From: Auanema rhodensis
Taxonomy: Eukaryota; Nematoda; Chromadorea; Rhabditida; Rhabditidae
Assembly: GCA_964057225.1 (NCBI GenBank)
Contig: OZ059897.1
Coordinates: 17,670,001-17,734,000, forward strand
Reading direction: 5' to 3'
DNA: 64,000 nt
Under the pieces are notes generated by a model. It made no database searches and had not been told where the DNA came from. It worked only from the letters and a program-made list of their open reading frames with translations. The translations under genes were made by a program, and so were the position numbers. Every line of letters begins with the position of its first letter. Position 1 is the first letter of the stretch. Shown here piece by piece: positions 38,801 to 51,948 of this stretch.

Positions 38801-41800
38801 CAGATCGACGCAGCTTAAAAATCCACATCGAATGCACTATACTACATTGAAAAACGCTTAATACAAAAATTAGTTATGATCGTTTGAAAAATGATGCCTT
38901 AGTGTATGTTGAGTTTCCATGTACACTCAACATTGCTTCCAAAAACATTTTGACAAAAATTTTTTCGAAAAATTTCAAAATAATTTAGCAAAAAGTAGAT
39001 GTTTTTAGATTCCTTTTTTCAAGGCAAAGACGATGGACAATGTTATTCAACGAAAAAATTAATTCTTCAGGGTGAAAATCGAGGATATAAGTGTGAACTT
39101 ATATCAGTTGATATCTCGGTGCATTTTTAAGCTAGCGCAAATCTGATAACACAGATCGACGCAGCTTAAAAATCCGCATCGAATGCACTATACTACATTG
39201 AGAAACGCTTAATACAAAAATTAGTTATGATCGTTTGAAAAATGATGCATTAGTGTATGTTGAGTTTCCATGTACACTCAACATTGCTTCCAAAAACATT
39301 TTGACAAAAATTTTTTCGAAAAATTTCAAAATAATTTAGCAAAAAGTACATTTTTGTAGGTTCCTTTTTTCAAGGCAAAGACGATGGACAATGTTATTCA
39401 ACGAAAAAATTAATTCTTCAGGGTGAAAATCGAGGATATAAGTGTGAACTTATATCAGTTGATATCTCGGTGCATTTTTAAGCTAGCGCAAATCTGATAA
39501 CACAGATCGACGCAGCTTAAAAATCCGCATCGAATGCACTATACTACATTGAGAAACGCTTAATACAAAAATTAGTTATGATCGTTTGAAAAATGATGCA
39601 TTAGTGTATGTTGAGTTTCCATGTACACTCAACATTGCTTCCAAAAACATTTTGACAAAAATTTTTTCGAAAAATTTCAAAATAATTTAGCAAAAAGTAG
39701 ATGTTTTTAGATTTCTTTTTTCAAGGCAAAGACGATGGACAATGTTATTCAACGAAAAAATTAATTCTTCAGGGTGAAAATCGAGGATATAAGTGTGAAC
39801 TTATATCAGTTGATATCTCGGTGCATTTTTAAGCTAGCGCAAATCTGATAACACAGATCGACGCAGCTTAAAAATCCGCATCGAATGCACTATACTACAT
39901 TGAGAAACGCTTAATACAAAAATTAGTTATGATCGTTTGAAAAATGATGCATTAGTGTATGTTGAGTTTCCATGTACACTCAACATTGCTTCCAAAAACA
40001 TTTTGACAAAAATTTTTTCGAAAAATTTCAAAATAATTTAACAAAAAGTACATTTTTGTAGGTTCCTTTTTTCAAGGCAAAGACGATGGACAATGTTATC
40101 CAACGAAAAAATTAATTCTTCAGGGTGAAAATCGAGGATATAAGTGTGAACTTATATCAGTTGATATCTCGGTGCATTTTCAAGCTAGCGCAAATCTGAT
40201 AACACAGATCGACGCAGCTTAAAAATCCGCATCGAATGCACTATACTACATTGAGAAACGCTTAATACAAAAATTAGTTATGATCGTTTGAAAAATGATG
40301 CATTAGTGTATGTTGAGTTTCCATGTACACTCAACATTGCTTCCAAAAACATTTTGACAAAAATTTTTTCGAAAAATTTCAAAATAATTTAGCAAAAAGT
40401 AGATGTTTTTAGATTCCTTTTTTCAAGGCAAAGACGATGGACAATGTTATCCAACGAAAAAATTAATTCTTCAGGGTGAAAATCGAGGATATAAGTGTGA
40501 ACTTATATCAGTTGATATCTCGGTGCATTTTTAAGCTAGCGCAAATCTGATAACACAGATCGACGCAGCTTAAAAATCCGCATCGAATGCACTATACTAC
40601 ATTGAGAAACGCTTAATACAAAAATTAGTTATGATCGTTTGAAAAATGATGCATTAGTGTATGTTGAGTTTCCATGTACACTCAACATTGCTTCCAAAAA
40701 CATTTTGACAAAAATTTTTTCGAAAAATTTCAAAATAATTTAACAAAAAGTACATTTTTGTAGGTTCCTTTTTTCAAGGCAAAGACGATGGACAATGTTA
40801 TCCAACGAAAAAATTAATTCTTCAGGGTGAAAATCGAGGATATAAGTGTGAACTTATATCAGTTGATATCTCGGTGCATTTTTAAGCTAGCGCAAATCTG
40901 ATAACACAGATCGACGCAGCTTAAAAATCCGCATCGAATGCACTATACTACATTGAGAAACGCTTAATACAAAAATTAGTTATGATCGTTTGAAAAATGA
41001 TGCATTAGTGTATGTTGAGTTTCCATGTACACTCAACATTGCTTCCAAAAACATTTTGACAAAAATTTTTTCGAAAAATTTCAAAATAATTTAACAAAAA
41101 GTACATTTTTGTAGGTTCCTTTTTTCAAGGCAAAGACGATGGACAATGTTATCCAACGAAAAAATTAATTCTTCAGGGTGAAAATCGAGGATATAAGTGT
41201 GAACTTATATCAGTTGATATCTCGGTGCATTTTTAAGCTAGCGCAAATCTGATAACACAGATCGACGCAGCTTAAAAATCCGCATCGAATGCACTATACT
41301 ACATTGAGAAACGCTTAATACAAAAATTAGTTATGATCGTTTGAAAAATGATGCATTAGTGTATGTTGAGTTTCCATGTACACTCAACATTGCTTCCAAA
41401 AACATTTTGACAAAAATTTTTTCGAAAAATTTCAAAATAATTTAGCAAAAAGTAGATGTTTTTAGATTCCTTTTTTCAAGGCAAAGACGATGGACAATGT
41501 TATTCAACGAAAAAAACAATTCTTCAGGGTGAAAATCGAGGATATAAGTGTGAACTTATATCAGTTGATATCTCGGTGCATTTTTAAGCTAGCGCAAATC
41601 TGATAACACAGATCGACGCAGCTTAAAAATCCACATCGAATGCACTATACTACATTGAAAAACGCTTAATACAAAAATTAGTTATGATCGTTTGAAAAAT
41701 GATGCCTTAGTGTATGTTGAGTTTCCATGTACACTCAACATTGCTTCCAAAAACATTTTGACAAAAATTTTTTCGAAAAATTTCAAAATAATTTAGCAAA

Positions 41801-44800
41801 AAGTAGATGTTTTTAGATTCCTTTTTTCAAGGCAAAGACGATGGACAATGTTATTCAACGAAAAAATTAATTCTTCAGGGTGAAAATCGAGGATATAAGT
41901 GTGAACTTATATCAGTTGATATCTCGGTGCATTTTTAAGCTAGCGCAAATCTGATAACACAGATCGACGCAGCTTAAAAATCCGCATCGAATGCACTATA
42001 CTACATTGAGAAACGCTTAATACAAAAATTAGTTATGATCGTTTGAAAAATGATGCATTAGTGTATGTTGAGTTTCCATGTACACTCAACATTGCTTCCA
42101 AAAACATTTTGACAAAAATTTTTTCGAAAAATTTCAAAATAATTTAGCAAAAAGTACATTTTTGTAGGTTCCTTTTTTCAAGGCAAAGACGATGGACAAT
42201 GTTATTCAACGAAAAAATTAATTCTTCAGGGTGAAAATCGAGGATATAAGTGTGAACTTATATCAGTTGATATCTCGGTGCATTTTTAAGCTAGCGCAAA
42301 TCTGATAACACAGATCGACGCAGCTTAAAAATCCGCATCGAATGCACTATACTACATTGAGAAACGCTTAATACAAAAATTAGTTATGATCGTTTGAAAA
42401 ATGATGCATTAGTGTATGTTGAGTTTCCATGTACACTCAACATTGCTTCCAAAAACATTTTGACAAAAATTTTTTCGAAAAATTTCAAAATAATTTAGCA
42501 AAAAGTAGATGTTTTTAGATTTCTTTTTTCAAGGCAAAGACGATGGACAATGTTATTCAACGAAAAAATTAATTCTTCAGGGTGAAAATCGAGGATATAA
42601 GTGTGAACTTATATCAGTTGATATCTCGGTGCATTTTTAAGCTAGCGCAAATCTGATAACACAGATCGACGCAGCTTAAAAATCCGCATCGAATGCACTA
42701 TACTACATTGAGAAACGCTTAATACAAAAATTAGTTATGATCGTTTGAAAAATGATGCATTAGTGTATGTTGAGTTTCCATGTACACTCAACATTGCTTC
42801 CAAAAACATTTTGACAAAAATTTTTTCGAAAAATTTCAAAATAATTTAACAAAAAGTACATTTTTGTAGGTTCCTTTTTTCAAGGCAAAGACGATGGACA
42901 ATGTTATCCAACGAAAAAATTAATTCTTCAGGGTGAAAATCGAGGATATAAGTGTGAACTTATATCAGTTGATATCTCGGTGCATTTTCAAGCTAGCGCA
43001 AATCTGATAACACAGATCGACGCAGCTTAAAAATCCGCATCGAATGCACTATACTACATTGAGAAACGCTTAATACAAAAATTAGTTATGATCGTTTGAA
43101 AAATGATGCATTAGTGTATGTTGAGTTTCCATGTACACTCAACATTGCTTCCAAAAACATTTTGACAAAAATTTTTTCGAAAAATTTCAAAATAATTTAG
43201 CAAAAAGTAGATGTTTTTAGATTCCTTTTTTCAAGGCAAAGACGATGGACAATGTTATCCAACGAAAAAATTAATTCTTCAGGGTGAAAATCGAGGATAT
43301 AAGTGTGAACTTATATCAGTTGATATCTCGGTGCATTTTTAAGCTAGCGCAAATCTGATAACACAGATCGACGCAGCTTAAAAATCCGCATCGAATGCAC
43401 TATACTACATTGAGAAACGCTTAATACAAAAATTAGTTATGATCGTTTGAAAAATGATGCATTAGTGTATGTTGAGTTTCCATGTACACTCAACATTGCT
43501 TCCAAAAACATTTTGACAAAAATTTTTTCGAAAAATTTCAAAATAATTTAACAAAAAGTACATTTTTGTAGGTTCCTTTTTTCAAGGCAAAGACGATGGA
43601 CAATGTTATCCAACGAAAAAATTAATTCTTCAGGGTGAAAATCGAGGATATAAGTGTGAACTTATATCAGTTGATATCTCGGTGCATTTTTAAGCTAGCG
43701 CAAATCTGATAACACAGATCGACGCAGCTTAAAAATCCGCATCGAATGCACTATACTACATTGAGAAACGCTTAATACAAAAATTAGTTATGATCGTTTG
43801 AAAAATGATGCATTAGTGTATGTTGAGTTTCCATGTACACTCAACATTGCTTCCAAAAACATTTTGACAAAAATTTTTTCGAAAAATTTCAAAATAATTT
43901 AGCAAAAAGTACATTTTTGTAGGTTCCTTTTTTCAAGGCAAAGACGATGGACAATGTTATTCAACGAAAAAATTAATTCTTCAGGGTGAAAATCGAGGAT
44001 ATAAGTGTGAACTTATATCAGTTGATATCTCGGTGCATTTTTAAGCTAGCGCAAATCTGATAACACAGATCGACGCAGCTTAAAAATCCGCATCGAATGC
44101 ACTATACTACATTGAGAAACGCTTAATACAAAAATTAGTTATGATCGTTTGAAAAATGATGCATTAGTGTATGTTGAGTTTCCATGTACACTCAACATTG
44201 CTTCCAAAAACATTTTGACAAAAATTTTTTCGAAAAATTTCAAAATAATTTAACAAAAAGTACATTTTTGTAGGTTCCTTTTTTCAAGGCAAAGACGATG
44301 GACAATGTTATCCAACGAAAAAATTAATTCTTCAGGGTGAAAATCGAGGATATAAGTGTGAACTTATATCAGTTGATATCTCGGTGCATTTTTAAGCTAG
44401 CGCAAATCTGATAACACAGATCGACGCAGCTTAAAAATCCGCATCGAATGCACTATACTACATTGAGAAACGCTTAATACAAAAATTAGTTATGATCGTT
44501 TGAAAAATGATGCATTAGTGTATGTTGAGTTTCCATGTACACTCAACATTGCTTCCAAAAACATTTTGACAAAAATTTTTTCGAAAAATTTCAAAATAAT
44601 TTAGCAAAAAGTAGATGTTTTTAGATTTCTTTTTTCAAGGCAAAGACGATGGACAATGTTATTCAACGAAAAAATTAATTCTTCAGGGTGAAAATCGAGG
44701 ATATAAGTGTGAACTTATATCAGTTGATATCTCGGTGCATTTTTAAGCTAGCGCAAATCTGATAACACAGATCGACGCAGCTTAAAAATCCGCATCGAAT

Positions 44801-47800
44801 GCACTATACTACATTGAGAAACGCTTAATACAAAAATTAGTTATGATCGTTTGAAAAATGATGCATTAGTGTATGTTGAGTTTCCATGTACACTCAACAT
44901 TGCTTCCAAAAACATTTTGACAAAAATTTTTTCGAAAAATTTCAAAATAATTTAGCAAAAAGTAGATGTTTTTAGATTTCTTTTTTCAAGGCAAAGACGA
45001 TGGACAATGTTATTCAACGAAAAAATTAATTCTTCAGGGTGAAAATCGAGGATATAAGTGTGAACTTATATCAGTTGATATCTCGGTGCATTTTTAAGCT
45101 AGCGCAAATCTGATAACACAGATCGACGCAGCTTAAAAATCCGCATCGAATGCACTATACTACATTGAGAAACGCTTAATACAAAAATTAGTTATGATCG
45201 TTTGAAAAATGATGCATTAGTGTATGTTGAGTTTCCATGTACACTCAACATTGCTTCCAAAAACATTTTGACAAAAATTTTTTCGAAAAATTTCAAAATA
45301 ATTTAACAAAAAGTACATTTTTGTAGGTTCCTTTTTTCAAGGCAAAGACGATGGACAATGTTATCCAACGAAAAAATTAATTCTTCAGGGTGAAAATCGA
45401 GGATATAAGTGTGAACTTATATCAGTTGATATCTCGGTGCATTTTCAAGCTAGCGCAAATCTGATAACACAGATCGACGCAGCTTAAAAATCCGCATCGA
45501 ATGCACTATACTACATTGAGAAACGCTTAATACAAAAATTAGTTATGATCGTTTGAAAAATGATGCATTAGTGTATGTTGAGTTTCCATGTACACTCAAC
45601 ATTGCTTCCAAAAACATTTTGACAAAAATTTTTTCGAAAAATTTCAAAATAATTTAGCAAAAAGTAGATGTTTTTAGATTCCTTTTTTCAAGGCAAAGAC
45701 GATGGACAATGTTATCCAACGAAAAAATTAATTCTTCAGGGTGAAAATCGAGGATATAAGTGTGAACTTATATCAGTTGATATCTCGGTGCATTTTTAAG
45801 CTAGCGCAAATCTGATAACACAGATCGACGCAGCTTAAAAATCCGCATCGAATGCACTATACTACATTGAGAAACGCTTAATACAAAAATTAGTTATGAT
45901 CGTTTGAAAAATGATGCATTAGTGTATGTTGAGTTTCCATGTACACTCAACATTGCTTCCAAAAACATTTTGACAAAAATTTTTTCGAAAAATTTCAAAA
46001 TAATTTAACAAAAAGTACATTTTTGTAGGTTCCTTTTTTCAAGGCAAAGACGATGGACAATGTTATCCAACGAAAAAATTAATTCTTCAGGGTGAAAATC
46101 GAGGATATAAGTGTGAACTTATATCAGTTGATATCTCGGTGCATTTTTAAGCTAGCGCAAATCTGATAACACAGATCGACGCAGCTTAAAAATCCGCATC
46201 GAATGCACTATACTACATTGAGAAACGCTTAATACAAAAATTAGTTATGATCGTTTGAAAAATGATGCATTAGTGTATGTTGAGTTTCCATGTACACTCA
46301 ACATTGCTTCCAAAAACATTTTGACAAAAATTTTTTCGAAAAATTTCAAAATAATTTAGCAAAAAGTACATTTTTGTAGGTTCCTTTTTTTAAGGCAAAG
46401 ACGATGGACAATGTTATTCAACGAAAAAATTAATTCTTCAGGGTGAAAATCGAGGATATAAGTGTGAACTTATATCAGTTGATATCTCGGTGCATTTTTA
46501 AGCTAGCGCAAATCTGATAACACAGATCGACGCAGCTTAAAAATCCGCATCGAATGCACTATACTACATTGAGAAACGCTTAATACAAAAATTAGTTATG
46601 ATCGTTTGAAAAATGATGCATTAGTGTATGTTGAGTTTCCATGTACACTCAACATTGCTTCCAAAAACATTTTGACAAAAATTTTTTCGAAAAATTTCAA
46701 AATAATTTAACAAAAAGTACATTTTTGTAGGTTCCTTTTTTCAAGGCAAAGACGATGGACAATGTTATCCAACGAAAAAATTAATTCTTCAGGGTGAAAA
46801 TCGAGGATATAAGTGTGAACTTATATCAGTTGATATCTCGGTGCATTTTTAAGCTAGCGCAAATCTGATAACACAGATCGACGCAGCTTAAAAATCCGCA
46901 TCGAATGCACTATACTACATTGAGAAACGCTTAATACAAAAATTAGTTATGATCGTTTGAAAAATGATGCATTAGTGTATGTTGAGTTTCCATGTACACT
47001 CAACATTGCTTCCAAAAACATTTTGACAAAAATTTTTTCGAAAAATTTCAAAATAATTTAGCAAAAAGTAGATGTTTTTAGATTTCTTTTTTCAAGGCAA
47101 AGACGATGGACAATGTTATTCAACGAAAAAATTAATTCTTCAGGGTGAAAATCGAGGATATAAGTGTGAACTTATATCAGTTGATATCTCGGTGCATTTT
47201 TAAGCTAGCGCAAATCTGATAACACAGATCGACGCAGCTTAAAAATCCGCATCGAATGCACTATACTACATTGAGAAACGCTTAATACAAAAATTAGTTA
47301 TGATCGTTTGAAAAATGATGCATTAGTGTATGTTGAGTTTCCATGTACACTCAACATTGCTTCCAAAAACATTTTGACAAAAATTTTTTCGAAAAATTTC
47401 AAAATAATTTAGCAAAAAGTAGATGTTTTTAGATTCCTTTTTTCAAGGCAAAGACGATGGACAATGTTATTCAACGAAAAAAACAATTCTTCAGGGTGAA
47501 AATCGAGGATATAAGTGTGAACTTATATCAGTTGATATCTCGGTGCATTTTTAAGCTAGCGCAAATCTGATAACACAGATCGACGCAGCTTAAAAATCCA
47601 CATCGAATGCACTATACTACATTGAAAAACGCTTAATACAAAAATTAGTTATGATCGTTTGAAAAATGATGCCTTAGTGTATGTTGAGTTTCCATGTACA
47701 CTCAACATTGCTTCCAAAAACATTTTGACAAAAATTTTTTCGAAAAATTTCAAAATAATTTAGCAAAAAGTAGATGTTTTTAGATTCCTTTTTTCAAGGC

Positions 47801-50800
47801 AAAGACGATGGACAATGTTATTCAACGAAAAAATTAATTCTTCAGGGTGAAAATCGAGGATATAAGTGTGAACTTATATCAGTTGATATCTCGGTGCATT
47901 TTTAAGCTAGCGCAAATCTGATAACACAGATCGACGCAGCTTAAAAATCCGCATCGAATGCACTATACTACATTGAGAAACGCTTAATACAAAAATTAGT
48001 TATGATCGTTTGAAAAATGATGCATTAGTGTATGTTGAGTTTCCATGTACACTCAACATTGCTTCCAAAAACATTTTGACAAAAATTTTTTCGAAAAATT
48101 TCAAAATAATTTAGCAAAAAGTACATTTTTGTAGGTTCCTTTTTTCAAGGCAAAGACGATGGACAATGTTATTCAACGAAAAAATTAATTCTTCAGGGTG
48201 AAAATCGAGGATATAAGTGTGAACTTATATCAGTTGATATCTCGGTGCATTTTTAAGCTAGCGCAAATCTGATAACACAGATCGACGCAGCTTAAAAATC
48301 CGCATCGAATGCACTATACTACATTGAGAAACGCTTAATACAAAAATTAGTTATGATCGTTTGAAAAATGATGCATTAGTGTATGTTGAGTTTCCATGTA
48401 CACTCAACATTGCTTCCAAAAACATTTTGACAAAAATTTTTTCGAAAAATTTCAAAATAATTTAGCAAAAAGTAGATGTTTTTAGATTTCTTTTTTCAAG
48501 GCAAAGACGATGGACAATGTTATTCAACGAAAAAATTAATTCTTCAGGGTGAAAATCGAGGATATAAGTGTGAACTTATATCAGTTGATATCTCGGTGCA
48601 TTTTTAAGCTAGCGCAAATCTGATAACACAGATCGACGCAGCTTAAAAATCCGCATCGAATGCACTATACTACATTGAGAAACGCTTAATACAAAAATTA
48701 GTTATGATCGTTTGAAAAATGATGCATTAGTGTATGTTGAGTTTCCATGTACACTCAACATTGCTTCCAAAAACATTTTGACAAAAATTTTTTCGAAAAA
48801 TTTCAAAATAATTTAACAAAAAGTACATTTTTGTAGGTTCCTTTTTTCAAGGCAAAGACGATGGACAATGTTATCCAACGAAAAAATTAATTCTTCAGGG
48901 TGAAAATCGAGGATATAAGTGTGAACTTATATCAGTTGATATCTCGGTGCATTTTTAAGCTAGCGCAAATCTGATAACACAGATCGACGCAGCTTAAAAA
49001 TCCGCATCGAATGCACTATACTACATTGAGAAACGCTTAATACAAAAATTAGTTATGATCGTTTGAAAAATGATGCATTAGTGTATGTTGAGTTTCCATG
49101 TACACTCAACATTGCTTCCAAAAACATTTTGACAAAAATTTTTTCGAAAAATTTCAAAATAATTTAGCAAAAAGTAGATGTTTTTAGATTCCTTTTTTCA
49201 AGGCAAAGACGATGGACAATGTTATTCAACGAAAAAAACAATTCTTCAGGGTGAAAATCGAGGATATAAGTGTGAACTTATATCAGTTGATATCTCGGTG
49301 CATTTTTAAGCTAGCGCAAATCTGATAACACAGATCGACGCAGCTTAAAAATCCACATCGAATGCACTATACTACATTGAAAAACGCTTAATACAAAAAT
49401 TAGTTATGATCGTTTGAAAAATGATGCCTTAGTGTATGTTGAGTTTCCATGTACACTCAACATTGCTTCCAAAAACATTTTGACAAAAATTTTTTCGAAA
49501 AATTTCAAAATAATTTAGCAAAAAGTAGATGTTTTTAGATTCCTTTTTTCAAGGCAAAGACGATGGACAATGTTATTCAACGAAAAAATTAATTCTTCAG
49601 GGTGAAAATCGAGGATATAAGTGTGAACTTATATCAGTTGATATCTCGGTGCATTTTTAAGCTAGCGCAAATCTGATAACACAGATCGACGCAGCTTAAA
49701 AATCCGCATCGAATGCACTATACTACATTGAGAAACGCTTAATACAAAAATTAGTTATGATCGTTTGAAAAATGATGCATTAGTGTATGTTGAGTTTCCA
49801 TGTACACTCAACATTGCTTCCAAAAACATTTTGACAAAAATTTTTTCGAAAAATTTCAAAATAATTTAGCAAAAAGTACATTTTTGTAGGTTCCTTTTTT
49901 CAAGGCAAAGACGATGGACAATGTTATTCAACGAAAAAATTAATTCTTCAGGGTGAAAATCGAGGATATAAGTGTGAACTTATATCAGTTGATATCTCGG
50001 TGCATTTTTAAGCTAGCGCAAATCTGATAACACAGATCGACGCAGCTTAAAAATCCGCATCGAATGCACTATACTACATTGAGAAACGCTTAATACAAAA
50101 ATTAGTTATGATCGTTTGAAAAATGATGCATTAGTGTATGTTGAGTTTCCATGTACACTCAACATTGCTTCCAAAAACATTTTGACAAAAATTTTTTCGA
50201 AAAATTTCAAAATAATTTAGCAAAAAGTAGATGTTTTTAGATTTCTTTTTTCAAGGCAAAGACGATGGACAATGTTATTCAACGAAAAAATTAATTCTTC
50301 AGGGTGAAAATCGAGGATATAAGTGTGAACTTATATCAGTTGATATCTCGGTGCATTTTTAAGCTAGCGCAAATCTGATAACACAGATCGACGCAGCTTA
50401 AAAATCCGCATCGAATGCACTATACTACATTGAGAAACGCTTAATACAAAAATTAGTTATGATCGTTTGAAAAATGATGCATTAGTGTATGTTGAGTTTC
50501 CATGTACACTCAACATTGCTTCCAAAAACATTTTGACAAAAATTTTTTCGAAAAATTTCAAAATAATTTAACAAAAAGTACATTTTTGTAGGTTCCTTTT
50601 TTCAAGGCAAAGACGATGGACAATGTTATCCAACGAAAAAATTAATTCTTCAGGGTGAAAATCGAGGATATAAGTGTGAACTTATATCAGTTGATATCTC
50701 GGTGCATTTTCAAGCTAGCGCAAATCTGATAACACAGATCGACGCAGCTTAAAAATCCGCATCGAATGCACTATACTACATTGAGAAACGCTTAATACAA

Positions 50801-51948
50801 AAATTAGTTATGATCGTTTGAAAAATGATGCATTAGTGTATGTTGAGTTTCCATGTACACTCAACATTGCTTCCAAAAACATTTTGACAAAAATTTTTTC
50901 GAAAAATTTCAAAATAATTTAGCAAAAAGTAGATGTTTTTAGATTCCTTTTTTCAAGGCAAAGACGATGGACAATGTTATCCAACGAAAAAATTAATTCT
51001 TCAGGGTGAAAATCGAGGATATAAGTGTGAACTTATATCAGTTGATATCTCGGTGCATTTTTAAGCTAGCGCAAATCTGATAACACAGATCGACGCAGCT
51101 TAAAAATCCGCATCGAATGCACTATACTACATTGAGAAACGCTTAATACAAAAATTAGTTATGATCGTTTGAAAAATGATGCATTAGTGTATGTTGAGTT
51201 TCCATGTACACTCAACATTGCTTCCAAAAACATTTTGACAAAAATTTTTTCGAAAAATTTCAAAATAATTTAACAAAAAGTACATTTTTGTAGGTTCCTT
51301 TTTTCAAGGCAAAGACGATGGACAATGTTATCCAACGAAAAAATTAATTCTTCAGGGTGAAAATCGAGGATATAAGTGTGAACTTATATCAGTTGATATC
51401 TCGGTGCATTTTTAAGCTAGCGCAAATCTGATAACACAGATCGACGCAGCTTAAAAATCCGCATCGAATGCACTATACTACATTGAGAAACGCTTAATAC
51501 AAAAATTAGTTATGATCGTTTGAAAAATGATGCATTAGTGTATGTTGAGTTTCCATGTACACTCAACATTGCTTCCAAAAACATTTTGACAAAAATTTTT
51601 TCGAAAAATTTCAAAATAATTTAGCAAAAAGTAGATGTTTTTAGATTCCTTTTTTCAAGGCAAAGACGATGGACAATGTTATTCAACGAAAAAATTAATT
51701 CTTCAGGGTGAAAATCGAGGATATAAGTGTGAACTTATATCAGTTGATATCTCGGTGCATTTTTAAGCTAGCGCAAATCTGATAACACAGATCGACGCAG
51801 CTTAAAAATCCGCATCGAATGCACTATACTACATTGAGAAACGCTTAATACAAAAATTAGTTATGATCGTTTGAAAAATGATGCATTAGTGTATGTTGAG
51901 TTTCCATGTACACTCAACATTGCTTCCAAAAACATTTTGACAAAAATT
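35803..51948. repeat. Eight-unit higher-order repeat block (2808 bp) with truncated and rearranged copies (units 103-148)
   Basis: The canonical order is A*, G, H, Gt, T5, Gc, T, T. A full copy is units 111-118 (38611-41418). Units 119-125 repeat it, with H (126) in place of the last T. Units 103-110 start the same way, then insert H, A*, G, T. Units 126-135 read H, T, Gt, Gt, T5, Gc, T, H, T, Gt. Units 136-140 (47386) are A*, G, H, Gt, T, and 141-147 (49141) are A*, G, H, Gt, T5, Gc, T, followed by G. Length variants of one parent order are what unequal crossing-over between copies produces. Unit 108 carries c240 as a private change. Unit 106 has ctcaagg (c57). Confidence 0.85.
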
